From Bartonella bilalgolemi (lineage in GTDB: Bacteria > Pseudomonadota > Alphaproteobacteria > Rhizobiales > Rhizobiaceae), in contig NZ_JAMCOF010000006.1 in the NCBI RefSeq assembly GCF_023500045.1, forward strand, positions 50,299 through 114,298: 64,000 nucleotides of DNA, read 5' to 3'. This document shows, one piece after another, positions 10,694 to 21,455 of the stretch (positions within the stretch are counted from its first letter, which is position 1; every line of letters starts with the position of its first letter). The position numbers and the translations under genes were made by a program. The notes beneath the pieces are model-generated. The model had not been told where the DNA came from. It ran no database searches and saw only the letters and a list, made by a program, of their open reading frames with translations.

Positions 10694-10974
10694 AATTTGA
10701 GTGATACAATTGAATTACGTATTCTTGATCAATGAAAACCTATAGCAAAAATAGATGCAGCTTTGAAGCGTATTGATGATGGTACTTATAGATTTTGTAA
10801 GAGAAATGAAGAGCCTAATAGTATAAAGCACTTTGAAGTTAGATTAATTGCAGTTTTTCATTAGAAATACAAGAACAACGCTACGAACAACGAAAAACAA
10901 CCTATCGTGATGATTTTAAAATCAGCTATTTCAGAGAACATAAATCAATCAAAAATTTACTATCTAAATTTTAA
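10694..10974 (+). pseudogene. dksA: Decayed dksA (RNA polymerase-binding transcription factor) remnant
   Basis: Conceptual translation from 10694 gives a degraded DksA C-terminal half: an IELR segment, a stop codon (10733-10735), then KIDAALKRIDDGTY RFC, which closely resembles the DksA stretch leading into its zinc-binding region. A one-base frame change near 10852 and a second in-frame stop (10862-10864) follow; the shifted frame then reads SLEIQEQRYEQRKTTYRDD, the usual DksA tail. The N-terminal half is not recognisable. With two stops and a shift it cannot make DksA. It lies between the flavin reductase and the FliO-like/cckA genes, which I recall as the normal dksA position in related Rhizobiales. 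Confidence 0.8.
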
Positions 10975-11128
10975 TATAGTCATAAAAGGAGAGAAAATAC
11001 TACCTATAAAAAAGTATAAAATTTACGGAAGAGAATTTTATTTTTAAGAGCTAGAGGCATAGAACAAATAGTGATTTCTACTGTATTAATATCAGCTATC
11101 TATCTTTTGGTTATTTGTATGAGGTACA

Positions 11129-11455
11129 TTATGCAGTATATTTTCTAACAATATCTGATTCTATGCTGGCAATATTTGATTCTATAATAATAGCTGTTGA
11201 TCCACCGATAAGAAGCAAATGTTCTATATTATCTCGGCGTATTAAAACAAGACGATGTGTACGATCAATAGCGACTGTATCACATACAGCTAAACGTGAC
11301 TGATACTTCCTGTTAGTTTTAAATTGTATTTTATTTAACTTAGTTAAAAGCTGAATAATTATAGCGATTGCTACAATTATTAGCATGAGATAAAAAAAGT
11401 TGATCATCACCTGCGTTATCGGCACATTTATATAATCTGATAACCAACTTTTCAT
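11129..11455 (-). CDS. FliO-like single-pass membrane protein
   Basis: A 108-residue protein with one transmembrane helix at about residues 17-38 and a soluble C-terminal domain that resembles FliO (RLAVCDTVAIDRTHRLVLIRRDNIEHLLLIGG, read in pieces). FliO helps assemble the flagellar export gate, but FliO-domain proteins also occur away from flagellar genes. No flagellar gene is in this window, and its neighbours are cckA (divergent) and a dksA remnant. I would not assign a flagellar role from this context. A weak purine-rich site precedes the start. Confidence 0.65.
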   Translation of the reverse strand: MKSWLSDYINVPITQVMINFFYLMLIIVAIAIIIQLLTKLNKIQFKTNRKYQSRLAVCDTVAIDRTHRLVLIRRDNIEHLLLIGGSTAIIIESNIASIESDIVRKYTA

Positions 11456-11619
11456 ATTATTCCTCTTAAATCTTAATAATAAGCCTATTATTTTTCATTT
11501 ATAATATTATAAAATTTAGACTTTTAAAATTACATTATGAAACACAGTACTTAATATCAATAATTTATAAAAACCGTAAAGGCAATTTGTGGCAAAAAAT
11601 AGTCATAATTGAGGCAAAA

Positions 11620-14169
11620 ATGGATAAAAATTTTGATAATATTAATAAATTATTGTCTACTTTCGTGCGTTGGGAAATTATAATTGCAGTTACTATTTTT
11701 ACAATAATTTTTTTACTCATTATTGGATTGATAGGTTTTTTTTATCCGCAAGGCTATTTTTATAAGACTGCTTTGATATTTCTTTTAGTTTTAGCTATAA
11801 TAGGTATTATAGCACTTTTTTTATTAGGAATGAACATTTTCAGATGTAGTGCTGTGCAATTACATAAAGATTTAGATTTTAACATTTTTAATGAGATAGA
11901 TGATATAATTATAGTCTCTGATTTATCTGGCTTTGTTTATTATTCCAATCAAAATTATCAAAAAATTTTTACTTATAAGCCTGAAGCTTCTTGTTATGTA
12001 GTTATTGCTGATCTTCCAAACACTGGCGCACTTTTATACCGTTTAAAAGTAGCAGCATTAAGTGGTTCTGCAGCTCAAGAAGTATTGAGAATGGATCGAT
12101 CAATTTTTATTAATTCAAAACAAAAAGGTGCTATTTGGTACAATATTTCTGTTCATCCTACTACAGTTAAGAGGGGAGAGAAGCTTTTATTTTGGCGTAT
12201 CACAGATGTTTCTCATTTACAGCAATATCATCAGTACAATGAAACTTTTTTCTTAAATTCACAGGAATCTATTAGTTATTTAGACCAAGCTCCTATTGGA
12301 TTTTTATCTGTGAATGCACAAGGAATAATTATATATTTGAATACTGTTTTTGCTAAATGGTTTTTAATCGATTTAACAAATTTTACTGTTGGTCAATATA
12401 GTTTTGATCAATTATTTCATTCCGTTGAAAATAATAGCAAATGGAATGATATCTGTTGGAACAATAATAAATATCAAAATTCAAATTGTACGATACCCTA
12501 TACGTTCTCTTTATGTTCAATTTCAGAAACTGGTAATAAAAGAATATTCAATTGTTTTATGTATGCTTCTTCTCTTCTAGAGGATGAGGCTATTTATCGC
12601 ATTATTATGATACCACAGAAAATAAAAAAGAATGAAAGTAATAGCCAATCAAAATTGCCAAGCATATTAATCGAATATTTTAATGCGAGCCCTTTTGCGA
12701 TAGCAGTTATTACTCAAAAAGGACAATTTATATATGTCAATAATGCCTTTTTGTTGCTTACGGGAAAATCTAGAGCTGTTAGTTTTTATGATATTATATC
12801 TCCCTGTGATCATGTACAGTTAGAGCGTGTATTTCAGCAGATTACAACGAATAAAAACTATTCAGTTCCAATAGAAACAGTATTAGAAGGTAATCAAAAA
12901 CGCTATTTGCGTCTTTATACAATGCTTATAACATTAGATCATGATAATGCATTACAAGATTTCGTGATTGTATCTGGAATAGAAATAACAGAACAAAAAA
13001 TGCTTGAAGATAAAATGATACAAAGCCAAAAAATGCAAGCTGTGGGACAATTAGCTGGTGGTATTGCTCATGATTTTAATAATGTTTTAACAGCAATTTT
13101 AATGTCATGTGATTTTCTTTTAAATACACATCGCAGTTCTGACCCGGCACATGCTGATCTTATTAACATCAAAAACAATGCTAATCGTGCAGCTGCACTT
13201 GTACAACAGTTATTAGCTTTCTCCAGAAAGCAAACGCTTCGACCTGAAAAAGTTGATTTTACAGAGCTTTTATCAGATATACGTAATCTTATTTTACCTC
13301 TTTTAGGAAATAATATTCAATTAAAAATCATTCATGGAAAAGATTTGTGGAATGTTAAAGTTGACCAAGCATCTTTTCAACGTGTTATTATGAATTTAGT
13401 TATCAATGCACGTGATGCCATGCTTGATGGAGGAATAGTAACAATTACGACAAATAATATTACAAAACAGCAAAGTGCGGAATTCAATTATGCTGGTTTT
13501 GTTGTTGGTGAATACGTACAGTTAAGCATTGCAGACACAGGAACTGGTATATCTGCTGTTATACAAGAAAAAATGTTTGAACCATTTTTTACAACAAAAG
13601 AAGTTGGTAAAGGTACAGGGCTTGGCTTATCAATGGTTTACGGTATTATCAAACAGACAGGGGGATATATTTACTGTGATAGTCAAGAAGGAGAAGGCAC
13701 AACATTTCATATTTTTCTACCACGTTATATTCCTATGAGTAGGGAGACTTCTCAACAGATTGAAAAAGTAGAAGAACAGGAAAAGAATACAGATCTAACA
13801 GGCTCTGCTACTGTTTTATTAGTTGAAGATGAAGATTCTGTAAGAATGAGTAGTGTAAGAGCTCTCCAAATGCGAGGATATACGGTTTTAGAGGCTGCAA
13901 GCGGGGTGGAAGCGCTTGCTATACTTGAAAAAAACAGAGGTGTTGTTGATATTATTGTTTCTGATGTAGTTATGCCAGAGATGGATGGACCTACTTTACT
14001 CATAGAAGCACGTAAAAATTATCCTAATATAAAAATCATTTTTGTTTCTGGATATACAAAAGATGCTTTTACTAAAAATCTTCCAGAAGATGCTGTTTTT
14101 GGGTTCTTATCTAAACCATTCACACTTAAACAGTTAGCACTAGCAGTTAAAGAAACCCTAGCACAATAG
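11620..14169 (+). CDS. cckA: Cell-cycle hybrid histidine kinase/phosphatase CckA
   Basis: About 849 residues. Two transmembrane helices lie in the first 80 residues, followed by PAS-like regions (around 90-190, 220-310 and 345-450), a HisKA domain with phospho-acceptor His484 in GGIAHDFNN, an HATPase domain with N, G1 and G2 boxes ([32 protein letters not shown]), and a C-terminal receiver with phospho-acceptor Asp782 and KPF near the end. CckA feeds phosphate through ChpT to CtrA and is switched by DivL/DivK. The ATG at 11620 has a GAGG site six bases upstream and is preferred over a TTG 11 codons earlier. divK is at 20021. Confidence 0.95.
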   Translation: MDKNFDNINKLLSTFVRWEIIIAVTIFTIIFLLIIGLIGFFYPQGYFYKTALIFLLVLAIIGIIALFLLGMNIFRCSAVQLHKDLDFNIFNEIDDIIIVSDLSGFVYYSNQNYQKIFTYKPEASCYVVIADLPNTGALLYRLKVAALSGSAAQEVLRMDRSIFINSKQKGAIWYNISVHPTTVKRGEKLLFWRITDVSHLQQYHQYNETFFLNSQESISYLDQAPIGFLSVNAQGIIIYLNTVFAKWFLIDLTNFTVGQYSFDQLFHSVENNSKWNDICWNNNKYQNSNCTIPYTFSLCSISETGNKRIFNCFMYASSLLEDEAIYRIIMIPQKIKKNESNSQSKLPSILIEYFNASPFAIAVITQKGQFIYVNNAFLLLTGKSRAVSFYDIISPCDHVQLERVFQQITTNKNYSVPIETVLEGNQKRYLRLYTMLITLDHDNALQDFVIVSGIEITEQKMLEDKMIQSQKMQAVGQLAGGIAHDFNNVLTAILMSCDFLLNTHRSSDPAHADLINIKNNANRAAALVQQLLAFSRKQTLRPEKVDFTELLSDIRNLILPLLGNNIQLKIIHGKDLWNVKVDQASFQRVIMNLVINARDAMLDGGIVTITTNNITKQQSAEFNYAGFVVGEYVQLSIADTGTGISAVIQEKMFEPFFTTKEVGKGTGLGLSMVYGIIKQTGGYIYCDSQEGEGTTFHIFLPRYIPMSRETSQQIEKVEEQEKNTDLTGSATVLLVEDEDSVRMSSVRALQMRGYTVLEAASGVEALAILEKNRGVVDIIVSDVVMPEMDGPTLLIEARKNYPNIKIIFVSGYTKDAFTKNLPEDAVFGFLSKPFTLKQLALAVKETLAQ

Positions 14170-14278
14170 GATAGTATGATTTTAAAAGTCATAAGACTTC
14201 AATATTTTCAAGTATTGTAGCTTAAGTAATAAAGATATTTTAGTAACTATATTGTTAATTTTTTATTTTAAGCTATAC

Positions 14279-14308
14279 ATTTAAATAAAATAAAAAACTT
14301 ATTTAAAT
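14279..14308. terminator. AT-only hairpin between convergent cckA and purN
   Basis: A perfect 10-bp inverted repeat ATTTAAATAA / TTATTTAAAT with a 10-base loop lies in the 222-base gap between the convergent cckA and purN genes. It could act as a two-way terminator, but it contains no G or C, and such palindromes arise by chance in this base composition. Confidence 0.25.
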
Positions 14309-14391
14309 AAATGTTACATGTATCCCTATTTCAAATATTCCTTTATCAATTTTGTATTTTTATCTTAAAATTTTTTATAGAAAATTTTTGT

Positions 14392-15003
14392 TTAAAGAGA
14401 AAAAAGTTGTTGTTGGTAATCTGTTGCTTTATTATTTCCTTGAATAAATGCTTTTAAGGCTTCTGGATAGAGTTTATTTTCAGCTTTTAAAACTCTTTCT
14501 GCCAAACTTTCTACAGTATCATGGGGGTGTATTGGAACCGCAGCTTGAGCAAGAATCTTTCCTGCATCCATTTCTTCTGTAACCAGATGAACAGTACAGC
14601 CAGTGATTTTCATTCCTGCTGCTAAAGCTTTTTCATGGGTATTTAAGCCCTTAAATAAAGGAAGAAGAGAGGGGTGAATATTAAGTATTCGTTCTTCATA
14701 TAGCTTGATAAAATATGGTGAAACAAGCCGCATATAACCAGCAAAGCAGATCAGGTCTGGTTGATATTGGGATAAAATAGTGAGGATGTTCTTTTCATGT
14801 ATTTCTTTTGTTGGATAATTTGTGCGATCAACGACATGAATAGGTACATTATTATCACGTGCTTTTTTAATGCCAGCAGCATGAGGACTATCACAAATAA
14901 CCCCAACGATTTTAGCAGGATATTCTGTTTGTTGGCTAGCCTTAATAAGCGAAATCATATTAGATCCGTTACCGGAAATAAAGACAATTATTTGTTTTTT
15001 CAT
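14392..15003 (-). CDS. purN: Phosphoribosylglycinamide formyltransferase (folate-dependent)
   Basis: A 203-residue GART that transfers the formyl group of 10-formyl-THF to GAR. The N-terminal [13 protein letters not shown] motif, the catalytic region with [12 protein letters not shown], and [19 protein letters not shown] are all visible. Its start codon overlaps the end of purM by 4 bases (15000-15003), so the two are translationally coupled. Length is normal. Confidence 0.97.
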   Translation of the reverse strand: MKKQIIVFISGNGSNMISLIKASQQTEYPAKIVGVICDSPHAAGIKKARDNNVPIHVVDRTNYPTKEIHEKNILTILSQYQPDLICFAGYMRLVSPYFIKLYEERILNIHPSLLPLFKGLNTHEKALAAGMKITGCTVHLVTEEMDAGKILAQAAVPIHPHDTVESLAERVLKAENKLYPEALKAFIQGNNKATDYQQQLFSL

Positions 15004-16085
15004 AAATTAAGCTTACCTTTATAAGTAACTTTTTTATTTTGATATTTTTTTAAAATACCAAGTGGAGTAATGGTTTCTCCTTGGTCCTCAAGCGCTTTCA
15101 TAATAGATTCAGCTGAATTTTGTGCTACAATAACAATCATGCCAATACCACAATTAAAGGTTCGGAGCATTTCTGTTTCTTGTATTTTACCTTGTTGAGC
15201 AATCCATAAGAATACTGGTGAAATAGGAATTGCAGAGAGGTTAATTTCAGCACAAAGAGAAGATGGCAGAACACGTGGAATATTTTCAGGAAAGCCACCC
15301 CCTGTGATATGAGCAAGAGCTTTAATTCCTTTGTTATTCCTTATAACCGGCAGAAGAGATTTTACATAAATACGAGTTGGTATTAGCAGTGCTTCACCAA
15401 GAGTTATTTCAGGATTAAAAGGAGCAGGGTAATTCCATTTAAAATCATTTTGTTTAATGATTTGTCTTATGAGAGAGAAGCCATTTGAATGAACTCCAGA
15501 TGAGCTAAGACCTAAGATAATATCTCCTTCTGCAAGATCTTTTGAAGGTAACAATGAATTCCGTTCAGTAGCTCCTACAGCAAAACCTGCTAGGTCATAA
15601 TCTCCTTTTGCATACATACCAGGCATTTCTGCAGTTTCCCCTCCGATAAGAGCCGCTCCTGCTTGTTGGCATCCTGCTGCAATACCAGAAACAATTTCTA
15701 CTCCTTGTTTTGTATCTAGTTTTCCAGTCGCAAAATAGTCTAGGAAAAAAAGAGGCTCCGCACCTTGTACAATTAAATCATTAACACACATGGCTACAAG
15801 ATCAATACCAACAGTATTATGAATACCTATTTCAATGGCAATTTTTAATTTTGTACCTACGCCATCATTAGTTGCTACGAGAATGGGATCTACAAAACCT
15901 GCTGCTTTTAAATCAAATAGACCACCAAACCCACCAATCTTTGTATCTGCACCTATTCGTTTTGTTGAGTGCACATAAGGCTTAATTTTTTCTACCATTA
16001 TATTGCCTATGTTAATATCAACACCACTATCTGCGTAGGTAAGATTCTTATTAGTTTTTTTATTCACTAGTTGTTGATTGCTCAT
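15000..16085 (-). CDS. purM: Phosphoribosylformylglycinamidine cyclo-ligase
   Basis: A 361-residue AIR synthetase, which closes the imidazole ring of FGAM using ATP. Typical motifs are [13 protein letters not shown] at the start, [39 protein letters not shown] and the glycine-rich [16 protein letters not shown]. It belongs to the same ATP-binding superfamily as PurL. It forms an operon with purN and is divergent from the AI-2E-type permease at 16292, with about 200 bases between for both promoters. Confidence 0.97.
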   Translation of the reverse strand: MSNQQLVNKKTNKNLTYADSGVDINIGNIMVEKIKPYVHSTKRIGADTKIGGFGGLFDLKAAGFVDPILVATNDGVGTKLKIAIEIGIHNTVGIDLVAMCVNDLIVQGAEPLFFLDYFATGKLDTKQGVEIVSGIAAGCQQAGAALIGGETAEMPGMYAKGDYDLAGFAVGATERNSLLPSKDLAEGDIILGLSSSGVHSNGFSLIRQIIKQNDFKWNYPAPFNPEITLGEALLIPTRIYVKSLLPVIRNNKGIKALAHITGGGFPENIPRVLPSSLCAEINLSAIPISPVFLWIAQQGKIQETEMLRTFNCGIGMIVIVAQNSAESIMKALEDQGETITPLGILKKYQNKKVTYKGKLNL

Positions 16086-16291
16086 TGGAGTCTTCCTTTA
16101 TAGGAAATCAGATTTTGATATTTATGCAATGCCATGATAAAGTTATCTCTGCAAGAGTTATTGGATTTATTAATCAAAATACAATTATTGTTTACTTGAC
16201 TCAAGAGGAAGAAATTCCATAATCTTTTAAAAGAATTTTGGTAATATTTATCAAATGGATATCAAGTAGTTAAAAGAACTCTTTACTGCCA

Positions 16292-17461
16292 ATGAACAAG
16301 ACAATGAATAAAAAAAAGAAATCTCATGATCATTATACGGCCTCTATACCCGCTTATGCCCAAGTACCATTACCAAATGGTATGAAAAAGCAAATTTTTT
16401 TCTGGTTAGGCGCATTGATTTTTTTCGTTATTTTTATGTTTATTTTTGGATCAATTTTGTTTCCTTTTATAGCAGGGATTGTGTTAGCATATTTTCTTAA
16501 TCCAATTGTACAAATCTTTGAAAGAATTGGAATTCATCGTGTTTTTGGTACTGTGCTAATTACTTTGTCTATTATTATTTTTTTTGTGGTTGCTTTAATA
16601 ATTTTGATTCCTATTATCAGTGGACAAATACAACAATTTGTAAGCAATGGTTTACCGGTTTATGTCAATCGCATTCAAACTTTTTTTGTTGAGCATAATT
16701 TTGATTGGGTAAGGCGTTATTTTGATAGTGATCCAAATGAGCTACATACTAATATTAAAGCGCTTTTAGGACAAAGCTCTGATTTTATTACGTCTCTATT
16801 AAATTCGCTTTTAAAGTCAGGAAAATCTATTGTTAATATTGTTAGTCTATTTGTAGTAACGCCAGTAGTAACATTTTATATTTTATTAGATTGGCCAAAG
16901 ATGGTTAAGGCTGTTGATTCTTGGATACCACGCAATCATCTTATAACTGTTCGCAGTCTTTTTCATGAAATGGATAAAGCTGTCGCAGGTTTTGTACGTG
17001 GACAAGGAACTGTTTGTTTAATTCTGGCGGGGTATTATGCTATTGGCTTAACTATTACAGGACTGAATTTTGCTCTTTTAATTGGTATATTTGTTGGTCT
17101 CATAAGTTTTATTCCTTACATTGGTACAATGATTGGCTTTATACTATCTATTGGTGTTGCATGGGTTCAATTTTATCCAGATAATTGGGGTTGGGTTTTT
17201 GTTGTAATGATAGTTTTCTTTATTGGACAATTCATTGAAGGTTATATTCTGCAACCAAAGCTTGTTGGTTCATCAGTTGGCCTGCATCCAGTTTGGTTGA
17301 TGTTTGCACTTTTTGCTTTTGGTTCATTATTGGGGTTTACAGGTATGCTTGTTGCCGTTCCTGCAGCTGCTATCATTGGCGTTCTAGTTCGTTTTGTTCT
17401 TCATATTTATCTGAATTCTCAGATGTATGCTCAAAATGAAAATTTGGAGTCAATAGAATGA
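16292..17461 (+). CDS. AI-2E family transporter (PerM/YhhT-like membrane protein)
   Basis: A 389-residue protein with about eight hydrophobic segments arranged as in the AI-2E transporter family (TqsA/PerM/YhhT). Visible marks include the N-terminal helix followed by PFIAGIVLAYFLNPIVQ and the late FIPYIGTMIGF and GQFIEGYILQPKLVG segments, which are strongly conserved. Despite the family name, few members are shown to carry autoinducer-2; others may act as Na+/H+ antiporters. Its stop overlaps the start of hdaA (ATGA), a pairing I recall from related Rhizobiales. Confidence 0.88.
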   Translation: MNKTMNKKKKSHDHYTASIPAYAQVPLPNGMKKQIFFWLGALIFFVIFMFIFGSILFPFIAGIVLAYFLNPIVQIFERIGIHRVFGTVLITLSIIIFFVVALIILIPIISGQIQQFVSNGLPVYVNRIQTFFVEHNFDWVRRYFDSDPNELHTNIKALLGQSSDFITSLLNSLLKSGKSIVNIVSLFVVTPVVTFYILLDWPKMVKAVDSWIPRNHLITVRSLFHEMDKAVAGFVRGQGTVCLILAGYYAIGLTITGLNFALLIGIFVGLISFIPYIGTMIGFILSIGVAWVQFYPDNWGWVFVVMIVFFIGQFIEGYILQPKLVGSSVGLHPVWLMFALFAFGSLLGFTGMLVAVPAAAIIGVLVRFVLHIYLNSQMYAQNENLESIE

Positions 17462-18147
17462 ATAAATACGAAACGCAGTTACCGTTGGATTTTTCTCATA
17501 AATCAGTTTTTCAATTTGATGATTTAATAATGACAGATAGTAATCGCATGGCTTTTCAACTGATTAATCATTGGCCAAATTGGGTTCCACCTATTGCAGC
17601 CTTAATCGGAGACAAAGGATCTGGGAAGACGCATTTTTCTAGTGTATGGGCTCAAAAAGCTAATGCTTTAAATATTTGTCATGATGAAATTGATCAGATT
17701 ATAACCGTAGCTGCTTCAGGTAAATCGTTTTTAATTGAGGATATTGATTCAGCTGAGATCAGTGAAATTGGTCTTTTTCATCTAATTAATAGCATTAAAC
17801 AAGCAAATCTAGGTATGAAGCAAGCTACTTTATTAATGACTGCACGTACATTACCATCTACATGGAATTTGCAATTGAATGATCTGAAAAGTCGCCTTAA
17901 CTCAGTTATGCTAGTTGTATTAAAGCAGCCTGATGATGCATTATTAACGGCTATTGCTTTTAAATTATTTTCTGATCGGCAAATTACAGTTCATCCAAGT
18001 GTTATTCATTATCTTATAAACCGTTGTGAGCGTTCTTTATTCTCATTAAAGAGTATCATTGATTCCGTTGATCAATTAGCTTTACAAAGAAAAAGTAAGG
18101 TAACGCGTGCTATTATTAGTGAGGTTATTAATATGCAAATTCAGTAA
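17458..18147 (+). CDS. hdaA: DnaA-related regulatory ATPase HdaA
   Basis: A 229-residue AAA+ protein of the Hda/DnaA type without the DnaA DNA-binding domain. Walker A is GDKGSGKT at residues 51-58, a Walker B-like LIEDIDSAE follows near residue 92, and the N-terminal QLPLDFSHK contains a clamp-binding-like motif (QLPLDF), as expected for a protein that acts with the DNA polymerase beta clamp to promote DnaA-ATP hydrolysis after initiation. It overlaps the upstream permease gene by 4 bases, so translation is probably coupled. Confidence 0.9.
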   Translation: MNKYETQLPLDFSHKSVFQFDDLIMTDSNRMAFQLINHWPNWVPPIAALIGDKGSGKTHFSSVWAQKANALNICHDEIDQIITVAASGKSFLIEDIDSAEISEIGLFHLINSIKQANLGMKQATLLMTARTLPSTWNLQLNDLKSRLNSVMLVVLKQPDDALLTAIAFKLFSDRQITVHPSVIHYLINRCERSLFSLKSIIDSVDQLALQRKSKVTRAIISEVINMQIQ

Positions 18148-18619
18148 ATACTTTTTGACATATTCTAATGTTTTTTTAATCTTAGTATTATATAAATTTA
18201 TGAAATAAAAAATACAGCTTAGTTTTTTAACTATAATATTTATTTTACGAGTAATGATTTCATTTGCAGCTTTTAGTATGGGCGTATTTTCTGATTTTTT
18301 AGAAAGTAATGATAATTTGAAGGATAATATTAGGCTATTTATATTGCATTCTATTATCGACATACATAATAACAGCCTGGTATTGCTATAATGAATTATT
18401 ATTAACTTCTTGGAAAATCTATATTAAGGATATTTTTATTCTAGCTAGTATGGATTTTATTTTTTATAGAGTGTTTTTTATTTCTATCGTTAATCATTTG
18501 ATTAAAAAGTGCTTAAAAGAATTATTATATATTAAGGAATAGAAAAATTAAAAAAAGTGTGTTTTTCTCTTGCACTTCTGCTATGAAAATTTTAGGGAAG
18601 ATAGGTTAAATATAAATGA
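18148..18619. other. Intergenic region between hdaA and tRNA-Pro
   Basis: About 470 bases of very AT-rich DNA. A 93-codon frame on the minus strand overlaps the end of hdaA but has no ribosome binding site, family likeness or normal composition, and I do not call it. I see no other feature here. Confidence 0.6.
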
Positions 18620-18696
18620 CGGAGCGTAGCGCAGTCTGGTAGCGCACCTGATTTGGGATCAGGGGGTCGTAGGTTCGAATCCTATCGCTCCGACCA
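18620..18696 (+). tRNA. tRNA-Pro (anticodon TGG)
   Basis: A full cloverleaf of 77 bases: acceptor CGGAGCG paired with CGCTCCG, D-arm, anticodon stem with loop TTTGGGA and anticodon TGG, T-arm with GGTTCGAATCC, discriminator A and an encoded CCA end. Confidence 0.97.
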
Positions 18697-18794
18697 TGCT
18701 TATTCGATGAAAGATAATATCACGAATTGGATAGTATGCGGTAAAGTTATTATTTAGCTTTAGCTATTATTTTATCTAAGGGAAAAAAAGTTCT

Positions 18795-19100
18795 ATGGTT
18801 GCGCGTATTTATAGTCCTGCAAAAACACCAATGCAGTCAGGCAAGGCAAATACTGGTTTTTGGATTCTTCAATATGAGCCAGTACAGAAAAAAATGATTG
18901 AACCTCTTATGGGGTATACAGCAACATCTGATATAAATAGTCAAATAAAAATTCGGTTTCAAACAAAAGAAGAAGCAATAAATTTTGCTATAAAAAATGC
19001 TATTCCTTATCGTGTAGAAAATTTGCATGAAGCTTTACGACGCGCTATTTCTTATTCTGATAATTTTCATAGTAATCGGCAACAACCTTGGACACATTAA
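18795..19100 (+). CDS. NADH dehydrogenase (complex I) accessory subunit, NDUFS4-like
   Basis: A 101-residue protein of the ETC complex I conserved-region family, homologous to mitochondrial NDUFS4. The visible family pattern is MVARIYSPAKTPMQSGKANT at the start, WILQYEP, MGYTATSDINSQIKIRF, and the tail ending PWTH. In alphaproteobacteria this subunit sits on the peripheral arm of NADH:quinone oxidoreductase. It stands alone between two tRNA genes, separate from any nuo operon, which is usual for this subunit. Confidence 0.9.
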   Translation: MVARIYSPAKTPMQSGKANTGFWILQYEPVQKKMIEPLMGYTATSDINSQIKIRFQTKEEAINFAIKNAIPYRVENLHEALRRAISYSDNFHSNRQQPWTH

Positions 19101-19137
19101 CAAGGATGTTACTCATAAATTAAGATGTTTTTTATTT

Positions 19138-19214
19138 GGTCCCGTAGCTCAGCTGGATAGAGCAACGGCCTTCTAAGCCGTAGGTCACAGGTTCGAATCC
19201 TGTCGGGATCGCCA
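19138..19214 (+). tRNA. tRNA-Arg (anticodon TCT)
   Basis: A complete 77-base cloverleaf: acceptor GGTCCCG paired with CGGGATC (one G-T pair), anticodon stem ACGGC/GCCGT around loop CTTCTAA with anticodon TCT, T-arm with GGTTCGAATCC, and an encoded CCA end. Confidence 0.97.
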
Positions 19215-20020
19215 AATATCAATAAAATAAATGAGCTATATAAAAGTTAGAAATTTTGGGTCATATTGATTGAATTTTTTATTTCTTCTGTATTGCTAAT
19301 AATTTCTGAGCATGCTCCATCATAGTGGAAAAAAGTTTGAAAAACATTTATAAATACCATAAACTTTCAATTTATTGTCTTATCAAATATTTGAAATGGT
19401 TCAAATAGATGATTTTAACTTAGACTATCCAAATTATTAATTAAATCAATTCGATAAATGATTATCATTAAAGAACTCAAAAATACTGATAATCTATAAA
19501 TAATAGAATGCTTTAGCAGTTTCATTACACAATAGGGCTCACGGAATATGACTGAATATTAAAATAATACTCTGAATGCAAATATTTGTATTTAGTGAGG
19601 TTTTTCATATTTAAAATTAATTTTTATAAAATATTTAGAAACATTAAATATACTATTCGTCAAAAATGCTTTTATGATTAAAATACGTTAAATATTTTTT
19701 TAACGCCATGTATAAAAAAGTGTAAGCAGTATTCGCTTTTATAACTGTAGATATATATTTGATTTCAAAATTATTGAATTTCTTTTTGGGTTTCAAACCA
19801 TAAGTTGCTCAGCTTTTTAAGTAATTTAAATATTATTTTTTATTGAAGTGATATTTATAATTAACTTAATTGTATCACTGTACGATAGATAATGAAAAAA
19901 TGCTTCTATTATGGTTTATTTAGATTTTTCAAAATTTATAGTTTTTTATCATCTAGCGTAGTGATAATTTATTCTAGTCTATAATAGCCTTTTTATATAG
20001 GAAGGGCAGGAGTTATACGA
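19215..20020. other. Long intergenic region between tRNA-Arg and divK
   Basis: About 800 bases of AT-rich DNA with stops in all frames. I recognise no gene, RNA or repeat in it. It must carry the divK promoter near its right end. Its length in an otherwise tightly packed stretch suggests a decayed gene, but no product can be named. Confidence 0.5.
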
Positions 20021-20386
20021 ATGTTAAAAAAAGTTATGATCGTGGAAGATAACGAACTTAATATGAAATTATTTCGTGATCTTATAGAAGCGTGTGGCTA
20101 TGAAACCATTGAAACACGTAACGGACTTATTGCATTAGATCTAGCTCGTTCTTCAAAACCTTCTCTCATTCTCATGGATATTCAATTGCCTGAAATATCA
20201 GGAATTGATATTATTAAACAATTGAAAGAGGATGAAGAACTTAAATCTATTCCCGTTATTGCTGTAACAGCTTTTGCTATGAAAGGAGATGAAGAACGAA
20301 TTCGTGCAAGTGGGTGTGAAGAATACATGTCAAAACCTATTTCTGTTCCTCATTTTATTACAACGGTAAAATCTTTTTTAAATTAA
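20021..20386 (+). CDS. divK: Single-domain cell-cycle response regulator DivK
   Basis: A 121-residue stand-alone receiver domain with no output domain. The acidic pocket (VEDNE near residue 9), phospho-acceptor Asp53 in [11 protein letters not shown], Thr in VTAFAM and Lys in SKPIS are in place. DivK is phosphorylated by PleC/DivJ-type kinases and acts on DivL to turn CckA off. The start has a strong GGAGG-like site (GGGCAGGAG) upstream. In many relatives pleD follows divK; here the next gene is rpsI on the opposite strand. Confidence 0.95.
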   Translation: MLKKVMIVEDNELNMKLFRDLIEACGYETIETRNGLIALDLARSSKPSLILMDIQLPEISGIDIIKQLKEDEELKSIPVIAVTAFAMKGDEERIRASGCEEYMSKPISVPHFITTVKSFLN

Positions 20387-20502
20387 AAGCTTTATTTTAG
20401 ATAACAACAAATAAAAATATTGTTTGATTAAATAACTTTAGTTTTTTTTAACAAAAAAACCAATGAAAACAAAAACTCAACATACCATTATAAAAATTTG
20501 AA

Positions 20503-20988
20503 TTAACGTTTTGAAAATTGGAAAGAACGACGCGCTTTCGCTTTACCATATTTTTTGCGTTCAACAACACGGCTATCACGTGTAAGAAATCCTCCCTTTT
20601 TTAAAATAGTGCGGAGTGCTGGTTCGTAATAAGTTAGCGCTTTTGAAAGTCCATGCCGTACTGCTCCTGCTTGACCGGAAAGACCTCCTCCAGCGACGGT
20701 TGCAACAACATCAAATTGAGTATCTCTTTGGGTTGCCACAATTGGTTGGCGAAGAATCATTCTAAGAACAGGACGAGCAAAATATTTGTCGAACTCTTTA
20801 TTATTAATAGTAATTTTCCCAGATCCTGGTTTGATCCATACACGAGCAATAGCATCTTTACGTTTGCCTGTTGCATAAGCACGTCCTTGTGAATCAAGTT
20901 TTTGTACGTGAATGGGAGCAACATTTTCATTAGATTCTACAATACCTGTTGCGGTACCAAATTGAGAAAGAGAATTGAGTTCAGCCAT
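20503..20988 (-). CDS. rpsI: 30S ribosomal protein S9
   Basis: A 161-residue S9. The body carries the family signature ([34 protein letters not shown]) and the C-terminal KR tail, which reaches the P-site tRNA. The first ~30 residues are the extension typical of alphaproteobacterial S9. It starts 2 bases after rplM ends, forming the usual rplM-rpsI operon. Confidence 0.98.
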   Translation of the reverse strand: MAELNSLSQFGTATGIVESNENVAPIHVQKLDSQGRAYATGKRKDAIARVWIKPGSGKITINNKEFDKYFARPVLRMILRQPIVATQRDTQFDVVATVAGGGLSGQAGAVRHGLSKALTYYEPALRTILKKGGFLTRDSRVVERKKYGKAKARRSFQFSKR

Positions 20989-20990
20989 AT

Positions 20991-21455
20991 CTAAGCAATC
21001 CTTTTATTTTTGCAATTTAAAGCACCTACATCAAGAACTTCAGGCTGTTGTGCTGTATGTGGATGTTCATTACCAGCATAAACACGCAAGTTTTTCATTT
21101 GACGGCGACCAAGAGGGCCACGAGGAATCATACGTTCTACAGCTTTTTCAATAACTCGTTCAGGAAAACGCCCTTCCAGAATTTGGCGAGCTGTGCGTTC
21201 TTTGATGCCGCCGATATAACCAGTATGCCAATAATACTTTTTATCAGTATATTTTTTCCCGGTGAGAACTATTTTATCTGCATTTATAACAATAACATTA
21301 TCTCCATCATCGACATGTGGAGTGAAAGTAGCTTTGTGTTTTCCACGTAAGCGGTTAGCAACGAGCGTAGCAAGACGACCTAAAACGAGGTTTTCTGCGT
21401 TAATAATAACCCATTTTTTTACCACTTCAGCTGGCTTTTGTGAAAAAGTTGCCAT
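20991..21455 (-). CDS. rplM: 50S ribosomal protein L13
   Basis: A 154-residue L13 with the usual segments [25 protein letters not shown] (in pieces), [18 protein letters not shown], and the [20 protein letters not shown] signature. It is the first gene of the rplM-rpsI operon, with a probable promoter at 21559-21587. Length is normal. Confidence 0.98.
   Translation of the reverse strand: MATFSQKPAEVVKKWVIINAENLVLGRLATLVANRLRGKHKATFTPHVDDGDNVIVINADKIVLTGKKYTDKKYYWHTGYIGGIKERTARQILEGRFPERVIEKAVERMIPRGPLGRRQMKNLRVYAGNEHPHTAQQPEVLDVGALNCKNKRIA

Noticed and set aside
11115..11303. A 62-codon plus-strand frame over the FliO-like gene
   Set aside because: It is the antisense shadow of a gene with a membrane helix and a recognisable domain on the minus strand.
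14279..14308. The AT-only palindrome as a firm terminator
   Set aside because: No G or C in the stem and no clear T-run; listed only as a weak candidate.
18082..18363. A 93-codon minus-strand frame overlapping the end of hdaA
   Set aside because: No family likeness, no ribosome binding site, and Ile/Asn/Lys-rich low complexity typical of AT-rich non-coding DNA; it overlaps a real gene.
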